This document shows positions 36,490 through 45,170 of a stretch of DNA of 64,000 nt, piece after piece. Position numbers and translations under genes: made by a program. This DNA is from an uncultured Flammeovirgaceae bacterium (GTDB lineage: Bacteria; Bacteroidota; Bacteroidia; Cytophagales; Cyclobacteriaceae). The notes under the pieces were generated by a model that saw only the letters and a list, made by a program, of their open reading frames with translations, was not told where the DNA came from and made no database searches. Position 1 is the first letter of the stretch, and the number at the start of each line of letters is the position of its first letter. The stretch is from contig CAKZYA010000012.1 in NCBI GenBank assembly GCA_937883755.1, positions 1 to 64,000 on the forward strand. The letters run 5' to 3'.

Positions 36490-38406
36490 TTACCAAATGA
36501 TTGAATAAGCGAATGAAGAACTTTGCAGCGGAGCGACTAACTCCTGTTTTTGATTAACCGTGCGAACCATGACCGATTCACTAGAGGTAGGGCGGATAAA
36601 GTACTGTTGATCGATAGAATAACTTCCGTCAGGCATGGATTGTATGTTCTCACCTTCGGCTAATTTTAAATAAGTTTCACCCATAGGTTCTCCTTCGGTT
36701 AAAGTAAGCGTGCGGGTTAGCATCTTCCCGTTTTCATCAGCTCGGATACGGTCTTCTAGTGTTTTTCTGCCATTCTGATGTAAGAAAATAGGTGAGCCAG
36801 TTTCGGTATCAATCCGATAACCATTGCTCTGCCAATCCCCAGCCTCGTTTAGCTGAGTAGGGAAGGGGGCATTAGCATCTGAAAGATTAGCCAGGGAAGT
36901 ACTAGGAAAAAGATACTGCACCGCTCCCCGCGGACGGAAGGAACCATCGCCCCGTCGGTACCACATTGGGGTAGCGTTTAAGAATTCTCCGCGCCAAACA
37001 CAGACTGGAGTACCAGTCGTTAGGTTGTACACAAAGTGCGCTCCGCTGGGTTCGCCTACTCCAATGGTATGCGTTAGGCGTTGTGATTGATCGCCTTCGT
37101 AGTCTAGAAACGCCCGGAGCATCCGGGGTTCGTCAGTCACCTTTACATAAATGGGACCAGTCTCTGGAATATCCGGCTGATAGGCATTAGGATTATGCAG
37201 CGGACGCGGATAAGAATCCGTGCTGAACAACCCGATCTGGGTGTCCCATTGAGGAGTTTCTTTAAGGTAAACCAAACGGAACGGAGTTTCTCCAGCAGAA
37301 AGCTCTAGCGTGAGATCGTTCTGAACCTTATATCCATCAAAATTACCCAGTTCGGTTTTTGCTTCACCGCCTACTTTCAGTTGTGCCCGCCCCATGTAGT
37401 TCATCTTAAACTGATAAGTGCCTGCTTCGGGAGTCGTGAAATTCCCTTCGTATACTACCGTAAAATCGTCGTCCACTTCGGGTAAATCAGTCGTAAGCTG
37501 ATTGATGACTCCTTCTTGAACGGGTTGAGCGTTGATCAGCGAATCTATGTTAGTAGAAGCCGTTTCGTAAACTTTGTAGCTAATATCGCTGAGGGCCACG
37601 TCTGATTCCTTCATCAAGCGGTACTTGATATTGCGAAAAGCTACCGGACCGTGGTCGCCTTGAATCATGATGGGCCCTCGGGCTACTTCATTGTTCTCTA
37701 CCGGGCCACCCGTGGGCAAAGGTACTTCCACATTTTCATGAATGCGTTCGCCGTTTAAGTCAACGTGCACAAAGCGGGCGTTAGCGATTTTATTACCGCT
37801 TTCATCAAACTTAGGAGCTTGAAAGGCGATCTTCATACTTTGCCACAAACCGGGAGCTTTAGCTGCATTGGTGAGTGGAGCCTTGCCCATGTAAATTTTT
37901 CCGGGTTCTTCTTCCCAATTGCGGTAAATGCCGCCAATATCGCCGTAGCGTGGGCTCTTCACGCCCCAGCTGTCCAGCAATTGAATCTCATAGCGTCCTT
38001 GTAAATAAATGCCCGAGTTAGAGCCTTTGGGCATCATCACCTCCAGTTCTAGCAAAATATCACCGTGTTCAAAAGTAGTCAGTAGATGATCCTTTTTAGT
38101 TTCATCATTCATATTCAGCAAGATGCCGGTTCCAGCCTCATAGTGAACCGGACCTTGATGAGAAGAAGTATCTTCTGACTTCTTTGATTTCTTTTTCTTC
38201 TTCTTTTTAGTTTTCTCGGAAGCAGATTCTTTTTGATGAATGTCGGTGTTTGGATCTACGGTGACCGAGCCTACCACCATCCAATTGCCCCCTTGCTCTT
38301 GAAAAGCAGATAAATTATCTAGCGAAAGTGATTCCATTGGAACCTGCTGAGCAGTAAGCGATAAAGAAGTAAGTAAAAGCAGAAGCGTAAGAAAATGTTG
38401 TCTCAT
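36490..38406 (-). CDS. Exported DUF1080 (3-keto-disaccharide hydrolase-like) and PA14-type protein
   Basis: 638 residues from the ATG at 38406, which starts the signal peptide MRQHFLTLLLLLTSLSLTAQ. A Lys/Ser-rich low-complexity stretch (KTKKKKKKKSKK, about 62-75) interrupts the first domain. Residues about 85-270 form a DUF1080/LamG-like sandwich with LLTTFEHGDILLELEVMMP, NSGIYLQGRYEIQLLDSWG and GPIMIQGDHGPVAFRNIKYR. Residues about 300-410 look like a PA14 module (GNFTTPEAGTYQFKMNYMG). The last 220 residues (VGEPSGAHFVYNLTTGTPVC) are unassigned. It probably binds or cleaves a glycoside in the periplasm. It is in one operon with the neighbour 11 bp downstream. Confidence 0.85.
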   Translation of the reverse strand: MRQHFLTLLLLLTSLSLTAQQVPMESLSLDNLSAFQEQGGNWMVVGSVTVDPNTDIHQKESASEKTKKKKKKKSKKSEDTSSHQGPVHYEAGTGILLNMNDETKKDHLLTTFEHGDILLELEVMMPKGSNSGIYLQGRYEIQLLDSWGVKSPRYGDIGGIYRNWEEEPGKIYMGKAPLTNAAKAPGLWQSMKIAFQAPKFDESGNKIANARFVHVDLNGERIHENVEVPLPTGGPVENNEVARGPIMIQGDHGPVAFRNIKYRLMKESDVALSDISYKVYETASTNIDSLINAQPVQEGVINQLTTDLPEVDDDFTVVYEGNFTTPEAGTYQFKMNYMGRAQLKVGGEAKTELGNFDGYKVQNDLTLELSAGETPFRLVYLKETPQWDTQIGLFSTDSYPRPLHNPNAYQPDIPETGPIYVKVTDEPRMLRAFLDYEGDQSQRLTHTIGVGEPSGAHFVYNLTTGTPVCVWRGEFLNATPMWYRRGDGSFRPRGAVQYLFPSTSLANLSDANAPFPTQLNEAGDWQSNGYRIDTETGSPIFLHQNGRKTLEDRIRADENGKMLTRTLTLTEGEPMGETYLKLAEGENIQSMPDGSYSIDQQYFIRPTSSESVMVRTVNQKQELVAPLQSSSFAYSIIW

Positions 38407-38503
38407 AGTATCCGTAGGTAATTTGAAAATCGGCATCAAAAATAGTCAAGAAGCTAATAGAATGGTAGCATTTTTAGACCTATCTTCAACAGATACTATT
38501 TGA

Positions 38504-40249
38504 TCATTGGGTTTGTTTGATTTCTACCCAGAATGGGAATACTCGCTCGCGATTTATCTCATAAAACGGAATCAGGTCTCCCTTCATTTGGGGCAGATAC
38601 ACATTTTCCATCATCAAGGTTTCTTCAGCAGAATCAGGATTATCCAGGCGATGGACGAGCGTTTCGGTTTCTAACATCATTTGCCCACCCGGTTCTACTG
38701 GGTTTAGGAAGCGAAAGCTAAGATCGTAGTATCCTTCCTGGGTAATTTCTACCAACCACTTACCAAAAATCTCTTCTTGTGCCCAGATACCACGTTCGCC
38801 ACTAGCATCATTCCGGTTTAGAAACGTAGGATCTTCTGCATCAGTACCAATGACTACTGCGGGAGGGTTCACCAAGTTGGATGATTGAATGAGTTCGTAA
38901 AAATGTTGGTCTAGTTGCTGTTTGAGCTTTTTTGCTACTTCGGGCTGTTTATCTACCAAGTTTTGTTGTTCGTAAGGATCTTTATTTACATTAAATAATT
39001 CAAAATCAGATAGTTCAGCATCATATGAGGTTTGTCCTACTAGCTTGTAATCACTCTGCTGAAGGGCTACGTTATGATATAATTCAGGGTATTTACGAGT
39101 CCAGTAAAAAAACAAAGGACGATTGCTCCAATCAACAGTATTTCCCTGTAAAAGAGGAAGCCAACTCTTTCCGTCAATCGCCCGGTTAGTGGGAAGTTGG
39201 GCTTGGCAGAGATCAGCCAAGGTAGGCAGTACATCCATATGCGCCGTAGTAGTCTCAATTTCCCTACTTTCGGAAAATTGCGCCGGGTAGCGCATGAAAA
39301 ACGGAACCCGTACCCCACCTCGGTATACTGAACCTTTTCGTCCGCGCATTCCGGCTACGTAGCGTCTTTGCTGAGGGCCATTATCAGTCATAAAAATTAC
39401 GATGGTATTGTCCACAATATTCAACTCATCTAGCGTGCTAAAAACTTTTCCGAGATTATCGTCAACATTGGTCACCATCCCGTATACTTTGCGGGCATCC
39501 TCTTTATCTTTTTCGCTCATATCGGGGAAAGGCCTTTCACCGTCAAATCCGGCAGTGGGATCAATGTCTTTGTATATCTGATAGTACTTATCCGGTACTT
39601 GCAAGGGAGTGTGGGGCGCGTTGAACGACAAGTAGCAAAAAAACGGATCGGATTGATTATTCTTAATAAACTCAATGGCTTGCTCAGCAAAAATATCCGA
39701 GCAGTAGCCTTCGTAGGCTTGTTGCTTACCGTTATGCCACAGCACTGGGTCAAAGTAGCTGCTATCTTTTTGAAAGTACGTAGTGAAATCGCCCACCTGT
39801 CCCATTCCTCCCGCAAGGTGGATAACCGATTCATCAAAACCCTGATCGTTCGGTCGACTGGGATAATTATCACCCAAATGCCACTTGCCAAAAATTCCAG
39901 TGCGATAATCCGCTTCTTTCAGCATTTCGGCAATGGTTATTTCAGAGGGAGCCATAGTGGCACCACCGTTGTACGTATCGTGTACTCCGGTACGTAACGA
40001 GTAGCGTCCGGTCATCAAACTAGAACGGGTAGGGGCGCAAACCGGGGAAACATAAAAGTTAGTAAGCCGAATACTTTCCTGAGCGAGTTGATCTAGTACG
40101 GGAGTTTTAACGTGCGGATTTCCGGTGAACCCCAAGTCTCCGTAGCCCTGATCGTCGGTGATGATTAGTAGTACGTTGGGCCGATCGGCCGTTTGGGCGA
40201 AATTGATAAAACTAAAGGGTAGGAATAAGAATGGTAAGAAGAATCTCAT
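38504..40249 (-). CDS. Exported sulfatase (S1 family) with C-terminal extension
   Basis: 581 residues. Signal peptide MRFFLPFLFLPFSFINFAQ, then RPNVLLIITDDQGYGDLGF with the metal-binding Asp pair. Formylglycine site Cys71 in PVCAPTRSSLMTGRYSLRTG, a canonical CxPxR. FGKWHLGDNYPSRP, APHTPLQVPDKYY and FMTDNGPQQRRYVAGMRGRK are conserved blocks like those of arylsulfatase A-type enzymes. Beyond the usual end there are about 110 extra residues (from about 470) that look like an all-beta domain: FGKWLVEITQEGYYDLSFRF. It may bind glycan. It lies 98 bp upstream of the DUF1080 gene, same direction. Confidence 0.93.
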   Translation of the reverse strand: MRFFLPFLFLPFSFINFAQTADRPNVLLIITDDQGYGDLGFTGNPHVKTPVLDQLAQESIRLTNFYVSPVCAPTRSSLMTGRYSLRTGVHDTYNGGATMAPSEITIAEMLKEADYRTGIFGKWHLGDNYPSRPNDQGFDESVIHLAGGMGQVGDFTTYFQKDSSYFDPVLWHNGKQQAYEGYCSDIFAEQAIEFIKNNQSDPFFCYLSFNAPHTPLQVPDKYYQIYKDIDPTAGFDGERPFPDMSEKDKEDARKVYGMVTNVDDNLGKVFSTLDELNIVDNTIVIFMTDNGPQQRRYVAGMRGRKGSVYRGGVRVPFFMRYPAQFSESREIETTTAHMDVLPTLADLCQAQLPTNRAIDGKSWLPLLQGNTVDWSNRPLFFYWTRKYPELYHNVALQQSDYKLVGQTSYDAELSDFELFNVNKDPYEQQNLVDKQPEVAKKLKQQLDQHFYELIQSSNLVNPPAVVIGTDAEDPTFLNRNDASGERGIWAQEEIFGKWLVEITQEGYYDLSFRFLNPVEPGGQMMLETETLVHRLDNPDSAEETLMMENVYLPQMKGDLIPFYEINRERVFPFWVEIKQTQ

Positions 40250-40408
40250 AGGATAGAAATAGGTTGCGTAAGCAAGATAAGCATCTATCCCAATCCTAAA
40301 AATTATTTTTTACCTGGTGGTTTTCTAAGCCTTAGATAGGTTTAGAAAAGTGCCCCTGCTTAGCTGATGGCCAAAAATTCATTTTCGTTTAACAGATCAA
40401 TCACTTTT

Positions 40409-41221
40409 CTACTTAAAGTATTCAACTACATCAGCAATCACTTCATTCGTTCGCAGAATTCTAAAATGTCCTGTTCCGCTAATTTCTTTAAATTCTGATA
40501 CGCTCCAATTCTTGTATACATTCCTTGAACGTGATATAGGTATTACCTTGTCGTTTTTGTCGTGGATAATTATAGAATGCTTGACATTTATTGATTTCAC
40601 AAATTCACTAACATTGAGGCTTTCTACATCAATATTGGTCTCTTTTTCTAACCTTTGAATCAGCTTATTTTTTACATTGTTGCTTATTCCAACCATTTCA
40701 GATACATCGTCTATGCGCTCCTTAAATTTATCAGGCGTTGTCAGTAAGACATATTTGTCAATTTCTAAGTCCTTATTATTAAAAAGGGCATACGTAGTGG
40801 CAACGCCGCCAAAAGAATGACTTACTAAATCACGAACTTCAAATTTTCTGATTAAAACCCCGACTAGTTCAGTAAATTCAAAAAGACTCGTTCTTCCTCT
40901 TGAGCTAAATCCATGCGAAGGCCCATCAAAAGAGTAGACCGTGTAGCCAACTTTAATAAGACTTTCAATTAGATCTGAAAAATTTCCAGCTTGCCCCTCC
41001 CATCCGTGGATTAAAAGGATTTTTTTGCCTTCACCTTTCCAGGTATAAAGCTTAATATCAAAACCCTTAAAGAGGAAACTTTCTTTCTCAGCTTTGTCTA
41101 ACGTCTTTAATTCGTTTTCTCGTAGTTTACGGACTTGTGGGTTTGTCAACTGATTGTATGCAAAAGAGGTGAAAAGGTTGGGGAAAATACCTGATGCTAT
41201 TTTGACTAGCGCTTTTTTCAT
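40409..41221 (-). CDS. Alpha/beta hydrolase
   Basis: 270 residues, no export signal beyond a mildly hydrophobic start. KILLIHGWEGQAGNFSDLIE is the oxyanion-hole strand, DGPSHGFSSRGRTSLFEFTE follows, the nucleophile elbow reads LVSHSFGGVAT (Ser in SHSFG) and the closing His is in ISGTGHFRIL, with Asp in IIHDKNDKVIP. The catalytic triad is complete. Substrate is unknown, and esterase or thioesterase roles are possible. It is followed in the genome by a Crp/Fnr-type gene in the same direction, 71 bp upstream in transcription order, so the two may be an operon controlled by that regulator. Codon usage is AT-rich compared with neighbours. Confidence 0.88.
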   Translation of the reverse strand: MKKALVKIASGIFPNLFTSFAYNQLTNPQVRKLRENELKTLDKAEKESFLFKGFDIKLYTWKGEGKKILLIHGWEGQAGNFSDLIESLIKVGYTVYSFDGPSHGFSSRGRTSLFEFTELVGVLIRKFEVRDLVSHSFGGVATTYALFNNKDLEIDKYVLLTTPDKFKERIDDVSEMVGISNNVKNKLIQRLEKETNIDVESLNVSEFVKSINVKHSIIIHDKNDKVIPISRSRNVYKNWSVSEFKEISGTGHFRILRTNEVIADVVEYFK

Positions 41222-41292
41222 TATGGCTAAGTACTATGATGTTGTAATTTTGAAATATATAACAACACACAGTACTTTGGCTTGACCCTATG

Positions 41293-41853
41293 TTAAGAAA
41301 TGAGTTTTTTTCTAATTCTACTCAAGCTTTCTGGGGTAATTCCGAGGTATTTTGCTATATCTTTCAGCGGGATACGTTTGATGACTTCGGGATACTTAGT
41401 TGTAAGCAGCAAATAATTGTCTTTTGCATTTTCTGTAAGCAACATTTTTTCTCTAAGAACTCTTTTTAAATACAATTTTTCAGTTTCAAGGCGGCCTAAC
41501 TTATTTGCAATTAGAGAGTTTTCGTAAGATTGCTGCAAATCAGAATATTCAATGATTTCTACATCACATTCTGTTACAGCTCTTATTCTAACATCAGACG
41601 CTGTCTGATTGAGAAGAGAACTGTACGATGAAAAAAATGAATTTTCGAAGAAAAAGTCTAAGATTCTAATCTCTTTTGATGAATCGATTTCAACTTGTAC
41701 AATTCCTTTGTTCAAAAAATAAATTTTGCTTTCAAATTGACCAAAGTCTGTCAGAATTGATTTCTTTTTCACAGTTTTATTCACAGTCTTGAATGGTAAG
41801 TTGCCATCAAAACGTTTGTCAACATTATTCTTAATGTATTCCTCTATCTTCAT
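41293..41853 (-). CDS. Crp/Fnr-family transcription regulator
   Basis: 186 residues. An N-terminal cyclic-nucleotide-binding-like jelly roll (about 20-115: FESKIYFLNKGIVQVEID, LDFFFENSFFSSYSSLL) is joined by a long helix to a short HTH (IPLKDIAKYLGITPESLSRI). This is the small Bacteroidota Crp/Fnr type, in which the cAMP-contact residues are usually not conserved, so the ligand is unknown. No Cys cluster of Fnr type is seen. It is encoded 71 bp upstream of an alpha/beta hydrolase in the same direction. An AT-rich dyad at 41971-41983 lies upstream. Confidence 0.9.
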   Translation of the reverse strand: MKIEEYIKNNVDKRFDGNLPFKTVNKTVKKKSILTDFGQFESKIYFLNKGIVQVEIDSSKEIRILDFFFENSFFSSYSSLLNQTASDVRIRAVTECDVEIIEYSDLQQSYENSLIANKLGRLETEKLYLKRVLREKMLLTENAKDNYLLLTTKYPEVIKRIPLKDIAKYLGITPESLSRIRKKLIS

Positions 41854-41970
41854 TCTATTTCAGAAGCTTATTTTCAATTTGTGGATAACCGAGAGACAAA
41901 GAGACTTTTTTATGAATATCACCTATATCTACCAGAAGAGTAGTCGAGTGCATTTTCCTAAAGTAAACCG

Positions 41971-41983
41971 ATACGAATCGTAT
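41971..41983. promoter_or_regulatory. Candidate dyad operator between divergent genes
   Basis: ATACGA-A-TCGTAT has perfect 6-bp arms. It is 118 bp from the Crp/Fnr start and 141 bp from the divergent lipoprotein gene. It could be an autoregulatory site, but a chance dyad of this size is possible. Confidence 0.25.
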
Positions 41984-42123
41984 ACATAAGCTTTTGTGAG
42001 TAGTGTACCCGATATGCTGAGAGCTGTTGTAATGGAATTCATTCTAAAATACGACGATATTTGAGAGCATACAATTGCAGAAAAGAAAGCAATTCTACGT
42101 ACCTTCAAAGAATAGAAGTAACC

Positions 42124-42837
42124 ATGATTTTTTGTATGTCGAACCGAGTTTGTAACCGATTTTTGCCTATTGTACTCATTGCCTTGCTAGGCATAAGCTG
42201 TGAGGAAAAGGAAGAGATGACGGTTGATGATTCCGATACTTATGAGGGCTGGATAAAGCTGACAATTCCAGATGAAAGAGAGGCTTTTGCTGTATTCGGC
42301 GACATTGACCATACGCTTACAGTTACTACCTGGACGGAAAGCTACTTCACACGAGATGGAGGAAACACTTGGAAGATGTCTCATGCTTTTCAGGGAAGTG
42401 TAGTAGGCTTACTCATGAAAAATGATACGCTCTTTGCCCTACATGCTACTAGGACGGACTCGTTAGGCAATAAATCAGCAGCGTTAGCACAACATTACTC
42501 ATTGGATACGGGTCAGACCTGGCATTCGTATCATGATGACTATACAACCCAGTACATTAAACCAATGGATACCGATACCACTTCTCAGGGTATTGTTTAT
42601 AAACTAAGAAAGAATGTGACTGATAATTACATAAACCCTTCGGGTTTACTTCGGTCAGACCGAGGACTTACTAGTTCAGTGGACGTGCCCTTTAAACATT
42701 ACTTCCACGATGTGTATGTCGATCAAAATGATAGAGTGTACGTGGCCGTAGCCGGCGATCGACATAATCCAGAAGATAATACCCTGGTGTGCTGTTACGA
42801 CGCCTTACTTTACGTATCGAGACAGCCTAACCCTTAA
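42124..42837 (+). CDS. Hypothetical lipoprotein, sialidase/BNR-like
   Basis: 237 residues from the ATG at 42124 (an ATG at 42136 is equally possible). NRFLPIVLIALLGISCEEKE is a lipobox with Cys near residue 26. The mature part has two Asp-box-like repeats, YFTRDGGNTWKMSH and YSLDTGQTWHSYHDD, and a later LLRSDRGLTSS, so a partial beta-propeller. It is shorter than a whole sialidase propeller, ends without the last blades, and lacks catalytic Arg/Tyr clusters that I can identify. A binding or degenerate role is likely. The gene stands alone. Confidence 0.65.
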   Translation: MIFCMSNRVCNRFLPIVLIALLGISCEEKEEMTVDDSDTYEGWIKLTIPDEREAFAVFGDIDHTLTVTTWTESYFTRDGGNTWKMSHAFQGSVVGLLMKNDTLFALHATRTDSLGNKSAALAQHYSLDTGQTWHSYHDDYTTQYIKPMDTDTTSQGIVYKLRKNVTDNYINPSGLLRSDRGLTSSVDVPFKHYFHDVYVDQNDRVYVAVAGDRHNPEDNTLVCCYDALLYVSRQPNP

Positions 42838-42889
42838 TCTGCTCATTTGGCTTATCACAGTAAGTAGGTAGTACGAAATTTACGCTAGA

Positions 42890-43345
42890 ATGAATTTAGA
42901 TCTGAAGAGACAGGTTTTCGAAAGTTGTAAAGATCGCCTAGAGAAGCAAGTTTCGGGATTACAGGAAGAGTTGCAGCAATATAAATTAGCCGTTTCGGAA
43001 GAAACCAAGAGTTCAGTGGGCGACAAGTACGAAACGGGGCGGGCGATGCTCCATCTGGAACAGGAGCGGTTGTTTAAGCAGTTAGCAGAAGCTGAGCGAC
43101 TTTATAATCTACTGACTTCGTTAAAACCTGACCAGGAATTCACCAAAGTACAACCGGGTAGTTTGGTTGAAACCAGTCAAGGGTATTTCTATTTTGCTGT
43201 GAGTTTGGGGCAAGTTAAAGTTGATAATTTGACTATCTATTGTGTTTCTCTCAAGTCACCCGTCGGGCAAGCCTTGGTGAACCGTGAAGTAGGAGAGGCG
43301 GTCTCTTTTCAGCAGCGAACGTGGAAAATTTTAAATATCGTCTAG
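42890..43345 (+). CDS. GreA/GreB-like C-terminal domain protein
   Basis: 151 residues. The N-terminal half is a coiled coil (KDRLEKQVSGLQEELQQYKL) and the C-terminal half has LKSPVGQALVNREVGEAVSF, which matches the SP-x-G-x-AL-x-x-x-x-VGD signature of the GreA/GreB FKBP-like domain. The two acidic tip residues of true Gre factors cannot be seen clearly, so it may bind RNA polymerase without transcript cleavage, like Rnk or TraR-like relatives. In Bacteroidota such proteins are often misnamed 3-oxoacyl-ACP synthase. It is convergent with the DUF1593 gene, 8 bp away. Confidence 0.75.
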   Translation: MNLDLKRQVFESCKDRLEKQVSGLQEELQQYKLAVSEETKSSVGDKYETGRAMLHLEQERLFKQLAEAERLYNLLTSLKPDQEFTKVQPGSLVETSQGYFYFAVSLGQVKVDNLTIYCVSLKSPVGQALVNREVGEAVSFQQRTWKILNIV

Positions 43346-43353
43346 TTCGGGGT

Positions 43354-44394
43354 TTATCTTTCAGACTGATACAATTCGTCTAGCTTTTCTAATAGAGAAT
43401 GGTACATATCGCTTCGTTGCTTTTCTAGGGTTCCTTTTGCAAAGTCTTTCACTGCCTGATGATTCGCCCAAGTTTCGCAAGGATCTTCGTAGTTCCAATC
43501 AAATTCGCCGGATTGGTCGGTGTAGTAATTGGGTTTTTTCTCCGGAAATGGCTGAGTAAACTGTCCCGCCCAACTAGCTTCGGTAGGATTATTTAATTCA
43601 TTAGTTTCATCAATAACGTAAAGTACCGAAGGCGTATCGCCTACTCGAAAGTAGCGAGCCCAAGGCTGGTTTTTTACTACTTCCTGCATGTGCTCTCCTA
43701 AATGTCCGTATTCGGCTAATTGAGAAAATAGTTGTTTTGGCTCTTCACCCGTAAACATGCCGTTATACGTCCAATTGATTTCTAACCACCACAAATTATC
43801 GTACTGTGGATCATTGTAAATAGCGTTTCGTCCGAAGCCGTTCCAGTTCAATTGCACACAAGGTTCTGATTTCTCCCAGCTTTTGGGCAGGTGTGGAATA
43901 TCTTGTTCTAGCATTAGTCCCGTGCCAATGGTGATTACTCTGATATTCTGGCTTAGTTCAGGATTCTGCCCTATTGCCTGACTAAAGATTCTCATATTAC
44001 CCCAAACTAAGACGTAGAGCGGAGATGTCTCTAAACTTGCTGCCTGCTGAAAAAGCTGAAATGCATGAGCCGTATCCATAGCAATTTGTTTTCGGACGCT
44101 TTCCGGGGTTGGATAACCTTGTTGTTCAAAGTTATTTTGTTGAAAATCTCTGGCATAAGCATCGATGACTAACTCGCAGGCTTGATATCCATCGGCTGAC
44201 CAGCGATCGGGTACAATTCCTTCAATCTGAAGCTCATTAGCGTACCACATCAAATGGATTAGCGACTGACGATCATCAGGGTCTCCTTGATCAATATTAA
44301 TATCAGTAAAAATGAATACGCGAGGGGCATCTTGGGCAAACAGAGTGCCCATCATCAGAAACAAAGGAATCAGTAATAAGACGACTGCTTTCAT
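43354..44394 (-). CDS. Exported DUF1593 (nucleoside-hydrolase-like) protein
   Basis: 346 residues from the ATG at 44394, where the signal peptide MKAVVLLLIPLFLMMG starts. An in-frame reading from 44460 adds 22 residues and hides the signal. RVFIFTDINIDQGDPDDRQS has the Asp-rich N-terminal cluster of the inosine-uridine nucleoside hydrolase fold, as in DUF1593 proteins found with polysaccharide-degrading genes. LYVLVWGNMRIFSQAI and IRVITIGTG are further blocks. The calcium-binding residues appear intact, so a ribosyl- or glycosyl-cleaving activity is plausible but unproven. It stands apart from the sulfatases. Confidence 0.83.
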   Translation of the reverse strand: MKAVVLLLIPLFLMMGTLFAQDAPRVFIFTDINIDQGDPDDRQSLIHLMWYANELQIEGIVPDRWSADGYQACELVIDAYARDFQQNNFEQQGYPTPESVRKQIAMDTAHAFQLFQQAASLETSPLYVLVWGNMRIFSQAIGQNPELSQNIRVITIGTGLMLEQDIPHLPKSWEKSEPCVQLNWNGFGRNAIYNDPQYDNLWWLEINWTYNGMFTGEEPKQLFSQLAEYGHLGEHMQEVVKNQPWARYFRVGDTPSVLYVIDETNELNNPTEASWAGQFTQPFPEKKPNYYTDQSGEFDWNYEDPCETWANHQAVKDFAKGTLEKQRSDMYHSLLEKLDELYQSER

Positions 44395-44496
44395 TAAGTA
44401 GGTAAGATAATGAAAGTGAAAAGTAATCTTTCTTAAGAAAGAAAAAAAGCAAGCAGTCATCAGTAAAGTAAGGATAAATTTCTATAGTAAGGAGAA

Positions 44497-44943
44497 TTAG
44501 TCGTAGTGTTTTTCCATTCGCTCTAGGTTACGAAGTGAACTTTCAATTTTCTTCATCTGCTTACGAACCGTAAATTTCACATGCTCAGGAACATCATTTT
44601 CCTCTAATACATACCGATATTCGTGTAAGGCATTCTTATCACCTCGGATGCATTCCTCTAATACGGCTTCTTCTTTATCACTACTTAGGGCGGTTTTAAG
44701 ATCCATCCAAGCTTGATACAAAGTGGCGGGATGCTGTTTACTTTCTCTAGGAGTGCCTCCCAAAAAGGTGATTTCTTGTTGTAGCTCCGAATTAAACTGA
44801 TTGTGTAGATAGACGTGTTCCATTAAGTAGTTTCTCAAATCGTGGTTATGGACTTTTTTAACTGCATTTCGAAAACCATTGGCCGCGTCGTGATTCTTTT
44901 CAACTAATTCATTTAGTTCCGCGATGATATGTTTAGCATCCAT
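44497..44943 (-). CDS. PA2169/DUF2383-family four-helix protein
   Basis: 148 residues, all-helical: LNELVEKNHDAANGFRNAVK, YLMEHVYLHNQFNSELQQEI, LYQAWMDLKTALSSDKEEAV and LEECIRGDKNALHEYRYVLE. The spacing of Glu/His residues resembles a ferritin-like bundle. The family is usually called DUF2383 or PA2169-like and is often linked to stress. Metal binding is not established. No signal peptide. The gene is flanked by gaps of about 100 and 230 bp, so it is probably monocistronic. Confidence 0.85.
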   Translation of the reverse strand: MDAKHIIAELNELVEKNHDAANGFRNAVKKVHNHDLRNYLMEHVYLHNQFNSELQQEITFLGGTPRESKQHPATLYQAWMDLKTALSSDKEEAVLEECIRGDKNALHEYRYVLEENDVPEHVKFTVRKQMKKIESSLRNLERMEKHYD

Positions 44944-45119
44944 AACAAAAAATGGTTTAGGATTAAAAATAATTACAGTGGTAGAACTATCTGATTTACA
45001 ATCTGTTTAGCCAATGATCGAATTACTTCCAATAATATTTGTATCTACTCAGGTTAGAGGGAGTGTTTTAGCAGCAATTGACTATGCTTCCGAATAATAA
45101 TTGTCGCAATTAACGGTGA

Positions 45120-45151
45120 TTTGCCCTCCTTTTAGCACTTTTGTATCTTTC
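45120..45151 (+). promoter_or_regulatory. Bacteroidota-type promoter of the TPR regulator gene
   Basis: TTTG (45120-45123), a 20-bp spacer, then TATCTTTC (45144-45151), close to the Bacteroidota consensus TTTG-N19/20-TAnnTTTG. It lies 20 bp before the start codon, so the 5' leader is short. Confidence 0.5.
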
Positions 45152-45170
45152 AAGAACAACCCTTTAGCCT

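Noticed and set aside
36479-36496. TTG start of the dehydrogenase-like gene overlapping the DUF1080 stop
   Set aside because: The ATG at 36478 is the first standard start and avoids the overlap, although even it is doubtful because of the palindrome.
42061-42123. TTG-initiated extension of the sialidase-like lipoprotein
   Set aside because: It would place 21 polar residues before the lipoprotein signal.
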